From: Candidatus Tayloriibacteriota bacterium | Lineage (GTDB): Bacteria; Patescibacteriota; Minisyncoccia; Phycocordibacterales; UBA11359 | Assembly (NCBI GenBank): GCA_003455555.1 | Contig: DMQX01000056.1 | Span: 1 to 9,379 of the forward strand | Length of the DNA: 9,379 bases | Reading direction: 5' to 3' | Shown: one piece after another, positions 1 to 6,194 of the stretch | Numbering within the stretch: position 1 is the stretch's first letter | How the letters are laid out: each line of letters opens with the position of its first letter | Position numbers and translations under genes: made by a program | The notes under the pieces: generated by a model | The model's input: only the letters and a program-made list of their open reading frames with translations | Database searches by the model: none | Told to the model about the DNA's origin: nothing

Positions 1-106
1 TATAAAAACCACTAGTTTGAGGGCACAGGTCAATTTTCTGCTGAAAATTGCCTTCCAACTCGCGCCAGTCGCGCTCCGTTAGTCCCTCAAACTAGTGGTT
101 TTTATA
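1..106. repeat. Perfect 23-bp inverted repeat enclosing two smaller hairpins
   Basis: Bases 1-23 are the exact reverse complement of 84-106; the arms contain CCACTAGTTTGAGGG and its complement and end in A/T-rich TATAAAAA and TTTTTATA. The 60-nt centre holds a perfect 8-bp hairpin (31-38 with 43-50, 4-nt loop) and a short GC hairpin (CGCG at 61-64 and 70-73). The left arm starts at the window edge, so the element may continue to the left. The shape fits a palindromic REP/MITE-like element or a bidirectional terminator with a long loop, since each strand has a T run after the outer stem. I see no second copy and no transposase here. The rest of the gene-free left region holds only AT-rich sequence from 107 to 171, then the promoter and leader of the first gene. 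Confidence 0.85.
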
Positions 107-171
107 TACTCTATTTCTGACAGTTTAAAAATCATTGGCAATTTCAAGCTTAAATTGAGCCGTAAAAATGC

Positions 172-200
172 TTGACTTATATAATCAGTTGTGCTATACT
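172..200 (+). promoter_or_regulatory. Strong sigma70-type promoter of the 96-aa protein gene
   Basis: TTGACT (172-177), a 17-nt spacer and TATACT (195-200), with TGC just upstream making an extended -10. Five of six bases match the consensus in each box. The start of transcription is expected near 207, giving a leader of about 100 nt. Confidence 0.8.
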
Positions 201-206
201 ATTAAA

Positions 207-299
207 AGATTCTTATTCGTATGAATAAGTCGTTTGAGCCTCGGAGGTTCAAATAAGAGCGTGGTTTCTGCGCTTATCAGAAACGTTCTTTTACAGGAG
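207..299 (+). promoter_or_regulatory. Structured 5' leader: three consecutive hairpins plus Shine-Dalgarno
   Basis: Three stems are packed almost end to end. The first pairs 212-218 with 223-229 (7 bp, loop GTAT). The second pairs 233-241 with 245-253 (9 bp including one G-U, loop CGG). The third pairs 255-261 with 284-290 and 265-270 with 278-283 (13 bp including one G-U, 3-nt bulge TGG, 7-nt loop). A good Shine-Dalgarno AGGAG (295-299) follows in single-stranded sequence, 7 nt before the ATG. The pairing is seen directly; a regulatory role is inferred. It does not match a riboswitch class that I recognise. Confidence 0.6.
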
Positions 300-306
300 C
301 AGCCGT

Positions 307-597
307 ATGGCTACTAAGAAAACTTTCCGGATTTCTACCGGTCCCTCCAAGTTTGATCTGATGCTTTCTTTGTTTGATGGCACTGATCATGAGGTAGGGT
401 TCACTTTCAAAGGCCGCTTGGGTGAAGAAGATACCCCTGCGTCCGAAATCATCATCAGTGCAGTTCGGCGCGGTTCTAAGCCGGATCTTTGGCTCATCGA
501 GGGTAAGTGTGCTCGAATGGGCAACGAGGAAATTCTGGTTGCTGGTGAATATTCCACCAAGACCAGGACCGGCTTGCTCGAATTTACCTACTCCTAA
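307..597 (+). CDS. Small protein of unknown function (96 aa)
   Basis: I do not recognise the family. The start is well supported by AGGAG 7 nt upstream and a strong promoter. The product is soluble-looking, with no signal peptide or membrane segment. It begins with a basic stretch (MATKKTFRIS) and then has many alternating hydrophobic/polar segments (VGFTFKGRL, SEIIISAV, DLWLIEGK, GLLEFTYS) that suggest a small beta-rich fold. It has a single Cys (in GKCARMG, about residue 68). The gene stands alone between its own strong extended -10 promoter with a structured leader and a strong terminator, which suggests high and possibly post-transcriptionally regulated expression. No neighbour indicates its role. 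Coding status is supported by the complete set of expression signals; the function is unknown. Confidence 0.8.
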   Translation: MATKKTFRISTGPSKFDLMLSLFDGTDHEVGFTFKGRLGEEDTPASEIIISAVRRGSKPDLWLIEGKCARMGNEEILVAGEYSTKTRTGLLEFTYS

Positions 598-616
598 AAG
601 TTACGTGCGACCCCCC

Positions 617-660
617 CCCCACGAAACATAAACCTCACGGTTGTGTTTCGTGGGGTTTTT
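617..660 (+). terminator. Rho-independent terminator of the 96-aa protein gene
   Basis: A 12-bp stem pairs 617-628 (CCCCACGAAACA) with 644-655 (TGTTTCGTGGGG), with an additional inner AACC/GGTT stem (631-634 with 639-642). It is followed by TTTTTG and more T-rich sequence. It begins 20 nt after the stop codon. A run of ten C (611-620) supplies the 5' end of the stem. Confidence 0.9.
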
Positions 661-691
661 GTTTATTTAAAAGTTTTTACATATACAACAA

Positions 692-742
692 AGGCGCCTC
701 CTTCATCCGGCATGCTGGGCATGGGAGATGGAACTGGCGCCT
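692..742. other. Long interrupted hairpin, possible structured RNA or terminator remnant
   Basis: The outer stem AGGCGCC/GGCGCCT (692-698 with 736-742) encloses CATC/GATG (704-707 with 727-730) and an apical CATGC-TGG-GCATG stem (711-715 with 719-723). Neither side has a strong T tract (minus strand TTTGTTG). It lies beyond the terminators of both flanking genes, so it may be an independent small RNA or a palindromic element. A weak minus-strand extended -10 (TGC TTAATA, 780-772) lies upstream of it on that strand. Apart from this hairpin and the two terminators, nothing else is visible between 598 and 889. Confidence 0.45.
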
Positions 743-817
743 GTGTTGCTTAAAAAATTTGTAAGAACATCTATTAAGCACACTAACAATTGGAGAAAAG
801 AAAGTCAAATATTTTGC

Positions 818-846
818 AAAATAAAACCCGGTTTGATTGGCCGGGT
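818..846 (-). terminator. Rho-independent terminator of the small membrane protein gene
   Basis: Read on the minus strand, ACCCGG (846-841) pairs with CCGGGT (831-826) across a 9-nt loop and is followed by TTTTATTTTG. It lies about 45 nt beyond the stop codon of the gene at 890-1246. Confidence 0.75.
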
Positions 847-889
847 GAGTGTGATGAGAGGTACGATTGATCGATATCAAAAAATGTGA

Positions 890-1246
890 CTACTGGATCT
901 TCAAGGACTCAATTGTGTGATGTCCGTTTTTTTGTTTTTTGAGGCGGATGACGGCGCCGTCTGGCACCTGCGGACTTACGAACAGAAAGTCTCCGTCCCT
1001 GAAAAGATCGCTGATGGGTGCTACGTTTTTGTTGAGAGTGACTCGATCAGAAACGCGTAGAATTTCTGTGACAGGCCGAACGATGATCTTGTCGTTTTCG
1101 ATGGGTGCAAATCTAACTGCAACTACGGCGTCAACGGTCTCTTTCTGAAGCTCCCGTCGGCCTGATTCCTTTCCGACAATAAAAGCAACGAAGATCGCGC
1201 TTGCCCCAACAATGGGGAGCAATATCCACTTCACATCAATTCCCAT
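890..1246 (-). CDS. Small single-pass membrane protein of unknown function (118 aa)
   Basis: The family is not recognised. The N-terminus carries one hydrophobic segment (about residues 7-24, ILLPIVGASAIFVAFIVG) followed by a charged stretch (KESGRRELQKE), so it is either a signal anchor or a bitopic protein. The soluble remainder is beta-rich with alternating hydrophobic residues (VDAVVAVRFAPI, KIIVRPVTEILRV) and the phrase DGDFLFVSPQVPDGAVIRL. It has no cysteines or obvious catalytic motif. The start is supported by GGAG at 1256-1253, 6 nt before the ATG, and by a good promoter. It is transcribed alone, divergently from the helicase-nuclease (111-bp gap), and ends at its own terminator. Which side of the membrane the C-terminal domain faces cannot be settled; the positive charges after the segment are compatible with a cytoplasmic domain. 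Confidence 0.75.
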   Translation of the reverse strand: MGIDVKWILLPIVGASAIFVAFIVGKESGRRELQKETVDAVVAVRFAPIENDKIIVRPVTEILRVSDRVTLNKNVAPISDLFRDGDFLFVSPQVPDGAVIRLKKQKNGHHTIESLKIQ

Positions 1247-1283
1247 ATTTTACTCCAAAAAGTTTCACAAAATTTCCTACATT

Positions 1284-1312
1284 AAAATAGCATTATATTA
1301 CGGTTTAGTCAA
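1284..1312 (-). promoter_or_regulatory. Promoter of the small membrane protein gene
   Basis: On the minus strand, TTGACT (1312-1307), a 17-nt spacer and TATTTT (1289-1284), preceded by TGC. This is the same layout as the promoter at 172-200. The start is expected near 1277, giving a leader of about 30 nt that contains the GGAG ribosome binding site. Confidence 0.65.
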
Positions 1313-1342
1313 TAGAAGAGTGTGTAAAGGCGATGCATTTTA

Positions 1343-1351
1343 TGATAAAAT
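1343..1351 (+). promoter_or_regulatory. Extended -10 of the helicase-nuclease gene, predicting a leaderless mRNA
   Basis: TGA-TAAAAT ends at 1351, 6 nt before the ATG at 1358, so transcription should start at or next to the A of the start codon. The -35 region (around 1323-1328) is weak. There is no Shine-Dalgarno. The -10 box contains a TAA in frame with the gene, which excludes a start further upstream. Confidence 0.55.
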
Positions 1352-1357
1352 ACGGTC

Positions 1358-4300
1358 ATGGCATTATCTCCCGCATTTAAAGAACGATATGCGAACTTAA
1401 ATCCGCAACAGAAGAAAGCTGTTGATACGATCGAAGGGCCGCTCATGGTGGTGGCCGGTCCTGGTTCCGGCAAGACCGAGATTTTGAGTCTTCGCGTAGC
1501 CAATATTTTGGCCAAAGCACAGGTGCGTCCCGGAAATATTTTGTGTTTAACTTTTACCGAATCCGCGGCGATAAATATGCGCAAGCGTTTAATCCCGTTG
1601 CTTGGCATCGATGCATATCGCGTCTCAATTCATACTTTTCATAATTTTTGCGTTGATGTGATTGGACGTTATCCGGACTTTTTTTATGGCGGAGCAACTT
1701 TCTCGGCGGCTGACGAGCTCGTGCAGGTGGAGGTGCTCGAGGAGATATTTAAAGAGATGTCATACGACGATCCACTAAAGAGTGTTCACCCGGAGGAGGG
1801 CTATGTCTACCTCAAGGACACGCAATTTGCCATGAGCAATCTGAAAAAGGCTGGATTGACACCTGGGGAATTCCTAAAAATTTTGGAGCATAACGAAGGT
1901 TTTTTTGCCAATGTGAATCCGCTTTTGGATGAAGTTTTTTCGGCCCGCATCGGCAAAGAGGTTATTCCAAAAGTTGAGCAATTGGTTCAGGATTTGAAAC
2001 AAAAGAAAGAAAAAGCTCTACCTGTGCCTTATTGGAAAACCCTAAAGGAAAGTCTTGTTGATTCTTTGGAGCTAGCTCTTCATGAAGCTGAGGCTGCGGA
2101 AAAACCAAGCACGATTTTTTCCGAGTGGAAAGCTAAACATTTAGAAAAAAATGGTGAGGGTAAGTCTGAGCTCAAGGAAACTAGCCGCCTCAAAAAAATG
2201 AAAAGTCTGGCCGAAGTTTATCACCAGTATAAACAGCGGTTGTTCGATCGTGGATATTACGATTTTGACGATATGATCCTTGACGTGATTGGTGCGGCTG
2301 AAAAGAATGATGTGTTACGCGCACAATTGCAGGAACAGTTTCAGTATGTGCTCGTGGACGAATTTCAGGATACCAACGATGCTCAGGTTAGATTGCTGCG
2401 CAGCATTGTTGACGCGCCAATTAATGAAGGACGACCAAATTTTATGGTAGTTGGCGATGATGATCAGGCCATATACAAGTTCCAAGGCGCGGAGATCTCG
2501 AACATTTTAAACTTTCAGAAAAGTTATACAGATTCTGAACTGGTGACTATGACTTCCAATTATCGTTCGACCCAGAGCATTTTGGATGTTGCCCAGCATG
2601 TAATCAGAAAAGGCGAAAAACGCCTAGAGAAACTTATTCCGAAAATGGTGAAGACGCTAAAAGCGGAAAATAAAAAAATTGAGCAGGGAAATATTGTTCA
2701 AAAAACACTTGCCTCGAGCGAGGAAGAATATTCTTATGTGGCGGGAGAAATTGCGAGATTAATAAGCCATGGTGCTGTGCCTTCCGAAATTGCCGTGATA
2801 GCCCGCAAGCATTGGATCCTGGAAGCTATTGTGCCGCATCTGCATAAGGCAGGTGTGCCTATCAGGTATGAGCGTCAGCAGAATGTGCTGGATGAACCAC
2901 ATATTCACCAGATTATTCAGATAGCGCGCTTTGCAGCGACCGTAGCCCGTAAGGAGACTGAGGAGGCTGATAATTTGTTGCCGGAAATTTTGAGTTACCC
3001 ATTTTGGAACTTGCCGAGAACCTCGGTTTGGAATGTTTCAGTGCGGGCCAATGTGGGAGACGGCGAAAAACATTTGGCTTGGCTTGAAGCTATGAAAAAA
3101 AGTGAGGATGGGCAAGTGCGGAAGATCGCGGAATTTCTCATGGATATTTCAGTCCGTTCTCTGCACGAGCCTTTAGAGTATATTGTTGATCGGATTATTG
3201 GCGCGCACGTTCGGGTCACTGACGATGCTGAAGATGAGGAAACCTCTTCGCCCTTCGATGCCTTGCCCGAATTACCCGACGGCAGTTTCCAGAGTCCCTT
3301 CAAACAATTCTATTTTTCCAAAAAGCGCTTTGAAAAAAATAAGGGCGAGTACCTGACTTTTCTTTCCAGTCTGCGAGTTTTTATGGGTGCGCTCCGAGAG
3401 TATCGCCAGGGTGAGGTTTTGAAGATCGAAGATCTGGTCTCATATGTCGATGTGCATAAAAAGAACGGCCTCTTGGTGACGGACAATAGTCCCTATGTCT
3501 CCGCGCTGAACGCGGTACAGTTGCTCTCAGCCCACAAGGCCAAGGGTTTGGAGTTTGAGACTGTATTTGTTCTGTCCTGTGAAGATTCTGTGTGGGCTTC
3601 GAGAGGCATGCCTTCAAAGCTGCCTATGCCTATGAATCTGCCAATTGCGCCGGCTGGTGACGATTTTGACGATAAATTAAGACTGTTTTTTGTGGCAATT
3701 ACCCGAGCCAAAAGGCATTTATATTTAACCGCTTCACAAAAGAGTGATGGTGGTAATGAATCATTGCCGCTCCAGTTTATCTCTGATGTGCCGGCTGGTT
3801 TTTTTCAGGATCCAGCTCAAACTGAAGGATCAGCGACCAAGCCTGAGATCATTGATGTCCTCGCTGATTCTTGGCGAGCTATTCATAAACCCCCAACAAC
3901 GATCGAGGAAAAATCATTGTTAAGCGTACTGCTTGAAAATTATCAAATGAGCGTGACTCACCTTAATAATTTTTTGGATGTGACTAAGGGCGGCCCACAA
4001 TCATTTCTGGAACTTAATTTATTACGTTTTCCGCAAGCCAAAACATCGGCGGCTTCGTACGGCACCGCCATACACTCGGCGATGGAAAGAATTTATTCCC
4101 ACCTGCGAACTCAAGGTAGTCTGTCCGATCTAAAAAAGGTTCTGGAATTTTTTACCGCGGCCTTAAAAAAACAAAGGTTGGGGAATCGTGATTTTGAGGA
4201 ACAGCTTGAACGTGGCACCAAGAGTTTGAGTCTTTTCTTCGAGTCCAAAAAAGACAGTTTCAAACCTGAGCATAAAATCGAGGTTAACTTTAAAAATCAG

Positions 4301-4786
4301 GGCGTCGTCGTAAATGGCGCGCATTTGACAGGCAAGATCGACAAGATAGTGGATCTTAACAACGGTGAAATGGAAGTTTATGACTACAAAACCGGCAAGT
4401 CAGTCAAAGACTGGAAGGGTTCGTCCGAATATGAAAAAATAAAGCTCAATAATTATGCTCGCCAGCTGGCCTTCTATAAGATTCTGGTTGAAAGATCGCG
4501 AGAGTTTGCCGAGAAATACAAAGTGAATCGTGGTGTCATAGAATTTATCGAGTCAGCTGATAATAAGAGTCTGATTGATCTGCCGCTTGCCCTGACTGAT
4601 GAAATGGTGGAGCGAACTGAGAAACTTATAGAAGTTGTCTATAATAAAATAATTAATTTAGATTTTCCTGATATAACAAAATACCCTTTAACTTTAAAGG
4701 GTATTGTTGAGTTCGAAGACGATCTGCTTGCTGAGGGCCTAAGAGATCATAGCCGCGATAATTTGTTGCACGAGGTCGTAAGGTAA
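1358..4786 (+). CDS. UvrD/AddA-type ATP-dependent DNA helicase fused to a PD-(D/E)XK nuclease
   Basis: A superfamily 1A DNA helicase-nuclease of 1142 residues, expected to unwind duplex DNA 3'-5' and trim ends in recombination or repair. Seen in order: Q motif (LNPQQKKAV, 14-22), Walker A GPGSGKT (34-40), motif II VDEFQDT (333-339), motif III GDDDQAIY (366-373), motif IV SNYRST (400-405), motif V SAHKAKGLEFE (724-734) and motif VI VAITRAK with Arg783. The C-terminal nuclease has YGTAIHSAME (901-910, His906), GKIDK (Asp995), YDYKTGK (Asp1009, Lys1011) and QLAFY (1036-1040). The layout is that of AddA/RecB/AdnA. No Cys occurs after motif V, and the usual FLxCP position reads NFLDVTKGGP (871-880), so there is no nuclease iron-sulfur cluster. 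No AddB or RecC partner lies in the window. The last 48 bp overlap the 3' end of the convergent DsbA-like gene. Confidence 0.95.
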   Translation: MALSPAFKERYANLNPQQKKAVDTIEGPLMVVAGPGSGKTEILSLRVANILAKAQVRPGNILCLTFTESAAINMRKRLIPLLGIDAYRVSIHTFHNFCVDVIGRYPDFFYGGATFSAADELVQVEVLEEIFKEMSYDDPLKSVHPEEGYVYLKDTQFAMSNLKKAGLTPGEFLKILEHNEGFFANVNPLLDEVFSARIGKEVIPKVEQLVQDLKQKKEKALPVPYWKTLKESLVDSLELALHEAEAAEKPSTIFSEWKAKHLEKNGEGKSELKETSRLKKMKSLAEVYHQYKQRLFDRGYYDFDDMILDVIGAAEKNDVLRAQLQEQFQYVLVDEFQDTNDAQVRLLRSIVDAPINEGRPNFMVVGDDDQAIYKFQGAEISNILNFQKSYTDSELVTMTSNYRSTQSILDVAQHVIRKGEKRLEKLIPKMVKTLKAENKKIEQGNIVQKTLASSEEEYSYVAGEIARLISHGAVPSEIAVIARKHWILEAIVPHLHKAGVPIRYERQQNVLDEPHIHQIIQIARFAATVARKETEEADNLLPEILSYPFWNLPRTSVWNVSVRANVGDGEKHLAWLEAMKKSEDGQVRKIAEFLMDISVRSLHEPLEYIVDRIIGAHVRVTDDAEDEETSSPFDALPELPDGSFQSPFKQFYFSKKRFEKNKGEYLTFLSSLRVFMGALREYRQGEVLKIEDLVSYVDVHKKNGLLVTDNSPYVSALNAVQLLSAHKAKGLEFETVFVLSCEDSVWASRGMPSKLPMPMNLPIAPAGDDFDDKLRLFFVAITRAKRHLYLTASQKSDGGNESLPLQFISDVPAGFFQDPAQTEGSATKPEIIDVLADSWRAIHKPPTTIEEKSLLSVLLENYQMSVTHLNNFLDVTKGGPQSFLELNLLRFPQAKTSAASYGTAIHSAMERIYSHLRTQGSLSDLKKVLEFFTAALKKQRLGNRDFEEQLERGTKSLSLFFESKKDSFKPEHKIEVNFKNQGVVVNGAHLTGKIDKIVDLNNGEMEVYDYKTGKSVKDWKGSSEYEKIKLNNYARQLAFYKILVERSREFAEKYKVNRGVIEFIESADNKSLIDLPLALTDEMVERTEKLIEVVYNKIINLDFPDITKYPLTLKGIVEFEDDLLAEGLRDHSRDNLLHEVVR
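4676..4705 (-). terminator. Terminator of the DsbA-like gene, embedded in the helicase coding sequence
   Basis: On the minus strand, a perfect 11-bp stem (4705-4695 with 4690-4680, loop AAGT) is followed by TTGTTATAT, continuing the TATTTT of the stem end. It lies about 35 nt past the DsbA-like stop codon and inside the helicase-nuclease reading frame. On the plus strand no T run follows, so it should not stop the helicase transcript. Confidence 0.65.
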
Positions 4787-5527
4787 GTTGCCATTTAGTA
4801 CGACTTTTTTATCTGTTGTTACAAAGCCAAGCTGGTCAGCTGGGATTCGATACTGAGCGGCAGCTGCGGTGAACATGTCAGAAACTTGTTTTAACGTCGT
4901 GTCACTCATCGGGTTCTTTGGTACAAGTATGGTGTAAGGTGTGCCTTGTCCTCCGGCTGCAATCGCGTCATTGTAATCGGCTTGAATAGTCGCCGTAAAG
5001 GTGTTGCTGTCCAGACATGATTGGAAGGCTTGTTTATCGACTCCGAAACTTGCAGCTAAAATAGGCAATTGAGCCGCGTCAAGACCGTTGTTGCTAGGTG
5101 TTACGGCATAGATCTTTTGCAAATATTTCCAGAAGACGTCATTGCCTGCAAGTTTATTAACACATTCCGTGGCCTCAGCTTCTTTTGGAGCTTTTGGGTG
5201 TAGGGAAGCAATTGGGAACTGTCTGTAAACCCAAGCCACAGTACCGTCCTTGCCGTAAGTATCGAGAAGTTTGGTCAGGGTCACATCAAAAGTTTTGCAG
5301 AAAGGACATTCGGTGTCGGAGTACTCAACAACCAGGACTTTGGCTGCTGGGTTGCCCAAGATGTGGTCAGCTGACGTTATCGGTTTAATAGTAACGGTTT
5401 TTGGGGTGGCTGGATTTGTGGCAGTATCGGTTTTGGCCGGAGAGCCTCGTGTATAAATAACTGCGCCGCCGATGAGAGCTCCTGCTACAATAATTGCAAT
5501 TGGGATAATAAGTTTATTATTTTGCAT
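4739..5527 (-). CDS. Membrane-anchored DsbA-like thiol oxidoreductase (thioredoxin fold)
   Basis: A 262-residue protein of the DsbA/thioredoxin_4 type, expected to act outside the cytoplasmic membrane in making or shuffling disulfides. It has an uncleaved-looking N-terminal anchor (about 6-25, LIIPIAIIVAGALIGGAVIY), a Pro/Thr/Ala-rich linker (28-45), the active site CPFC (74-77, in EYSDTECPFC), the helical DsbA insert with two more Cys (122, 171), and the cis-Pro loop GQGTPYT (Pro197). About 35 extra residues (204-240) separate the cis-Pro strand from the final VVLNGNLPYDLVQQII strand-helix. The helical-insert cysteines resemble the second pair seen in some DsbA relatives, so they could form a structural disulfide (inference). 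It is the last gene of the minus-strand run. A promoter lies upstream; the leader has no clear Shine-Dalgarno. Its 3' end overlaps the convergent helicase by 48 bp. Confidence 0.92.
   Translation of the reverse strand: MQNNKLIIPIAIIVAGALIGGAVIYTRGSPAKTDTATNPATPKTVTIKPITSADHILGNPAAKVLVVEYSDTECPFCKTFDVTLTKLLDTYGKDGTVAWVYRQFPIASLHPKAPKEAEATECVNKLAGNDVFWKYLQKIYAVTPSNNGLDAAQLPILAASFGVDKQAFQSCLDSNTFTATIQADYNDAIAAGGQGTPYTILVPKNPMSDTTLKQVSDMFTAAAAQYRIPADQLGFVTTDKKVVLNGNLPYDLVQQIIAAMIS
4773..4810 (+). terminator. Probable terminator of the helicase-nuclease gene, embedded in the DsbA-like coding sequence
   Basis: GTCGTA (4775-4780) pairs with TACGAC (4799-4804), with one or two more weak pairs below (G-U, A-T), an 18-nt loop containing the helicase stop codon, and a run of six T (4805-4810). 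The long loop makes it a medium-strength candidate. Confidence 0.5.
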
Positions 5528-5561
5528 AAATTTTTGATTGTCGATTATCTGTTTAATGCTA

Positions 5562-5570
5562 AGTATACCA
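5562..5570 (-). promoter_or_regulatory. Extended -10 promoter of the DsbA-like gene
   Basis: On the minus strand, TGG-TATACT (5570-5562); the -35 region falls in the end of the exonuclease gene and is weak. Transcription should start near 5555, giving a leader of about 28 nt without a recognisable Shine-Dalgarno. Confidence 0.5.
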
Positions 5571-5584
5571 CAACGCCAAAACCA

Positions 5585-6169
5585 CTAAAAAGGCAGCGTG
5601 TAGGTCATGGTTGAATGCACAATTTTTTCCCAGTCTTTTGGGTCAAGCTTTATCTCTTGAATAGGTCCGGCGCCTTCTTTATAAAGAAGTTTATGGTTTT
5701 TTAGGGCGTATTCATAGATGTCCTTGGTGATACGCACGTCCTCAATGCAGTATTTGGCGATCTCATCAACTTTGCCTTCTCGCCACCAACGGACGGCTTC
5801 CAACCCGTGGCTTATTTTGGTGCGGCCTAAAGTACCGGCGGCAATGTAATCAAGTTTGATTCTGCGACCGAGCACAGCCCGAATTTCTTTCATGATGTCG
5901 AGGCTTTTTATTTTGTTGAGGTCACCCGGATAATATTTATCTAAAAGCGGAATATCGAAATGGTCGGAGTTGTAGCCGATAAGCATGTCGGCTTGTTCCA
6001 GGATTGGCCAAAGTTTTGGAAATTGCTCCTGAGTGAAAGATTGATAAGTGTCTGTGGCAGAATCATAGATCGCAACAACCGAAATATCTAGGTCGGCCGG
6101 ATTCGTTGAACCGATTTCTTCAAAAATATTTCGGGTTTCAATATCAAAAACTACTTTTCGGATGGACAT
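5585..6169 (-). CDS. RNase H-fold 3'-5' exonuclease, DEDDy type (YprB/RNase_H_2-like)
   Basis: A stand-alone 194-residue exonuclease-fold protein. Exo I is FDIET (Asp9, Glu11), Exo II is LIGYNSDHFDIPLL (Asn67, Asp72), and Exo III is KYCIEDVRIT with the Tyr140-x3-Asp144 spacing of DEDDy enzymes. These supply all four metal-binding acids. The stretch SHGLEAVRWWREGKVDEI (120-137) before Exo III is typical of the RNase_H_2/YprB branch rather than of the proofreading domain of DNA polymerase III. It is the exonuclease core only, with no polymerase, helicase or TPR domain attached. The substrate (DNA or RNA) cannot be decided from sequence. It follows hisS by 25 nt on the same strand but has its own TATAAT just before the ATG, so it is probably not dependent on hisS transcription. 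It ends in TAG, 57 nt before the DsbA-like start. Confidence 0.88.
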   Translation of the reverse strand: MSIRKVVFDIETRNIFEEIGSTNPADLDISVVAIYDSATDTYQSFTQEQFPKLWPILEQADMLIGYNSDHFDIPLLDKYYPGDLNKIKSLDIMKEIRAVLGRRIKLDYIAAGTLGRTKISHGLEAVRWWREGKVDEIAKYCIEDVRITKDIYEYALKNHKLLYKEGAGPIQEIKLDPKDWEKIVHSTMTYTLPF

Positions 6170-6177
6170 AGGGGATT

Positions 6178-6186
6178 ATTATACCA
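6178..6186 (-). promoter_or_regulatory. Extended -10 of the exonuclease gene, predicting an almost leaderless mRNA
   Basis: On the minus strand, TGG-TATAAT (6186-6178), a full -10 consensus, ends 8 nt before the ATG at 6169. The -35 region lies in the last codons of hisS and is weak. No Shine-Dalgarno is present (the spacer is AATCCCCT), and an in-frame TAA spanning the end of the box excludes an earlier start. Confidence 0.6.
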
Positions 6187-6194
6187 GAGTCAGA

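Noticed and set aside
131..161. Short AT-rich hairpin (CAATTT 139-144 with AAATTG 152-157)
   Set aside because: Only six weak pairs in AT-rich sequence; it can arise by chance and has no T run.
677..880. Open frame of 67 codons on the minus strand
   Set aside because: It runs across a terminator and the 692-742 hairpin, has no ribosome binding site and a composition unlike a real protein.
1212..1400. 62-codon open frame over the divergent promoter region
   Set aside because: It covers the two promoters and both gene starts and has no Shine-Dalgarno.
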